Below are positions 63,857 through 64,000 of a DNA stretch of 64,000 bases, in pieces; position 1 is the first letter of the stretch; the number at the start of each line of letters is the position of its first letter. This stretch comes from Triplophysa rosa (taxonomy: Eukaryota > Chordata > Actinopteri > Cypriniformes > Nemacheilidae), in assembly GCF_024868665.1 (NCBI RefSeq), contig NC_079898.1:1114015-1178014 (forward strand), in the 5' to 3' direction. The notes beneath the pieces were generated by a model. It was not told where the DNA came from and searched no databases. It saw nothing but the letters and a program-made list of their open reading frames with translations. The position numbers and the translations under genes are program-made.

Positions 63857-64000
63857 ATGGAGCCAGAAATATGACAAAACAATCTGAATTTGAATTTCGT
63901 AAATCTGAATTATTGACAAGTGTTTTTTAACAAAACTGAATATTATATGGGAGTTAAAATAGTTTTGAATTAGATTTTGATTTCGAATTTGAATTTTTTT
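63857..64000. mobile_element. Second copy of the palindromic element, cut by the window end
   Basis: Begins ATGGAGCCAGAAATATGACA and follows the arm of the 30432 element through CAATCTGAATTTGAATTT, then diverges in the AATTC-rich subterminal part. Only 144 bases are inside the window. Confidence 0.85.

Noticed and set aside
61944..64000. Remaining pnpt1 S1 exons
   Set aside because: I looked for the expected DTGVMV-like continuation with an acceptor and found none, so they must lie beyond the window.

Overview
This is a window of vertebrate nuclear DNA, almost certainly from a cyprinid-type teleost. The coding exons are short, have GT-AG introns and are separated by kilobases of low-coding DNA. 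The spacers are crowded with fish-type DNA transposons: many hAT elements with 8-bp target-site duplications (TSDs), PIF/Harbinger elements carrying MADF-like reading frames, Tc1-like remnants, TTAA-flanked elements, a Ty3/gypsy LTR element and LINE fragments. Nothing here looks bacterial or organellar. The species cannot be fixed from the sequence alone.

Two real host genes are present, transcribed away from each other. ppp4r3b (SMEK2; regulatory subunit 3B of protein phosphatase 4) occupies the minus strand from its start codon at 45244 to its stop at 4877. I could place all 16 coding exons with GT-AG borders and continuous phase. They total 2367 nt and encode 788 aa: an EVH1/PH-like head, the SMK-1 core, armadillo-like helices, and an acidic tail ending in a basic nuclear-localisation-like motif. 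pnpt1 (mitochondrial polynucleotide phosphorylase) starts on the plus strand at 49381. Twenty-five coding exons, about 664 residues, are present: both RNase PH domains, the KH domain and the first strands of S1. The last exons lie beyond base 64000. About 4.1 kb separates the two start codons.

Most of the remaining sequence is transposon-derived. From 1 to 4.9 kb there are an L2-like LINE tail, a decayed gypsy RNase H segment and the likely ppp4r3b 3' flank. From 5 to 24 kb, ppp4r3b introns hold hAT, Harbinger and Tc1 remnants and a striking 110-base hairpin. From 24.8 to 44.5 kb lies the 19.8-kb intron 3, a stack of nested insertions. In it a 7.2-kb interval, 30253-37417, is flanked by identical 8-bp duplications. 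That interval contains a 2-kb palindromic element and a gypsy element with matching LTRs and a 4-bp duplication, and the gypsy element's reverse-transcriptase region has been replaced by a 44-bp minisatellite. From 46.2 to 49.1 kb a foldback-like element rich in AACGTT fills the spacer between the genes. From 55.5 to 60.9 kb, intron 20 of pnpt1 carries an antisense LINE broken by two hAT insertions. From 62.4 to 64 kb there are another hAT element and the start of a second copy of the palindromic element.

Phosphatase regulation (ppp4r3b) and mitochondrial RNA processing (pnpt1) are not a shared pathway. Their adjacency is positional. The most informative feature of the window is the dated layering of insertions, several with an uninterrupted related copy elsewhere in the same window.
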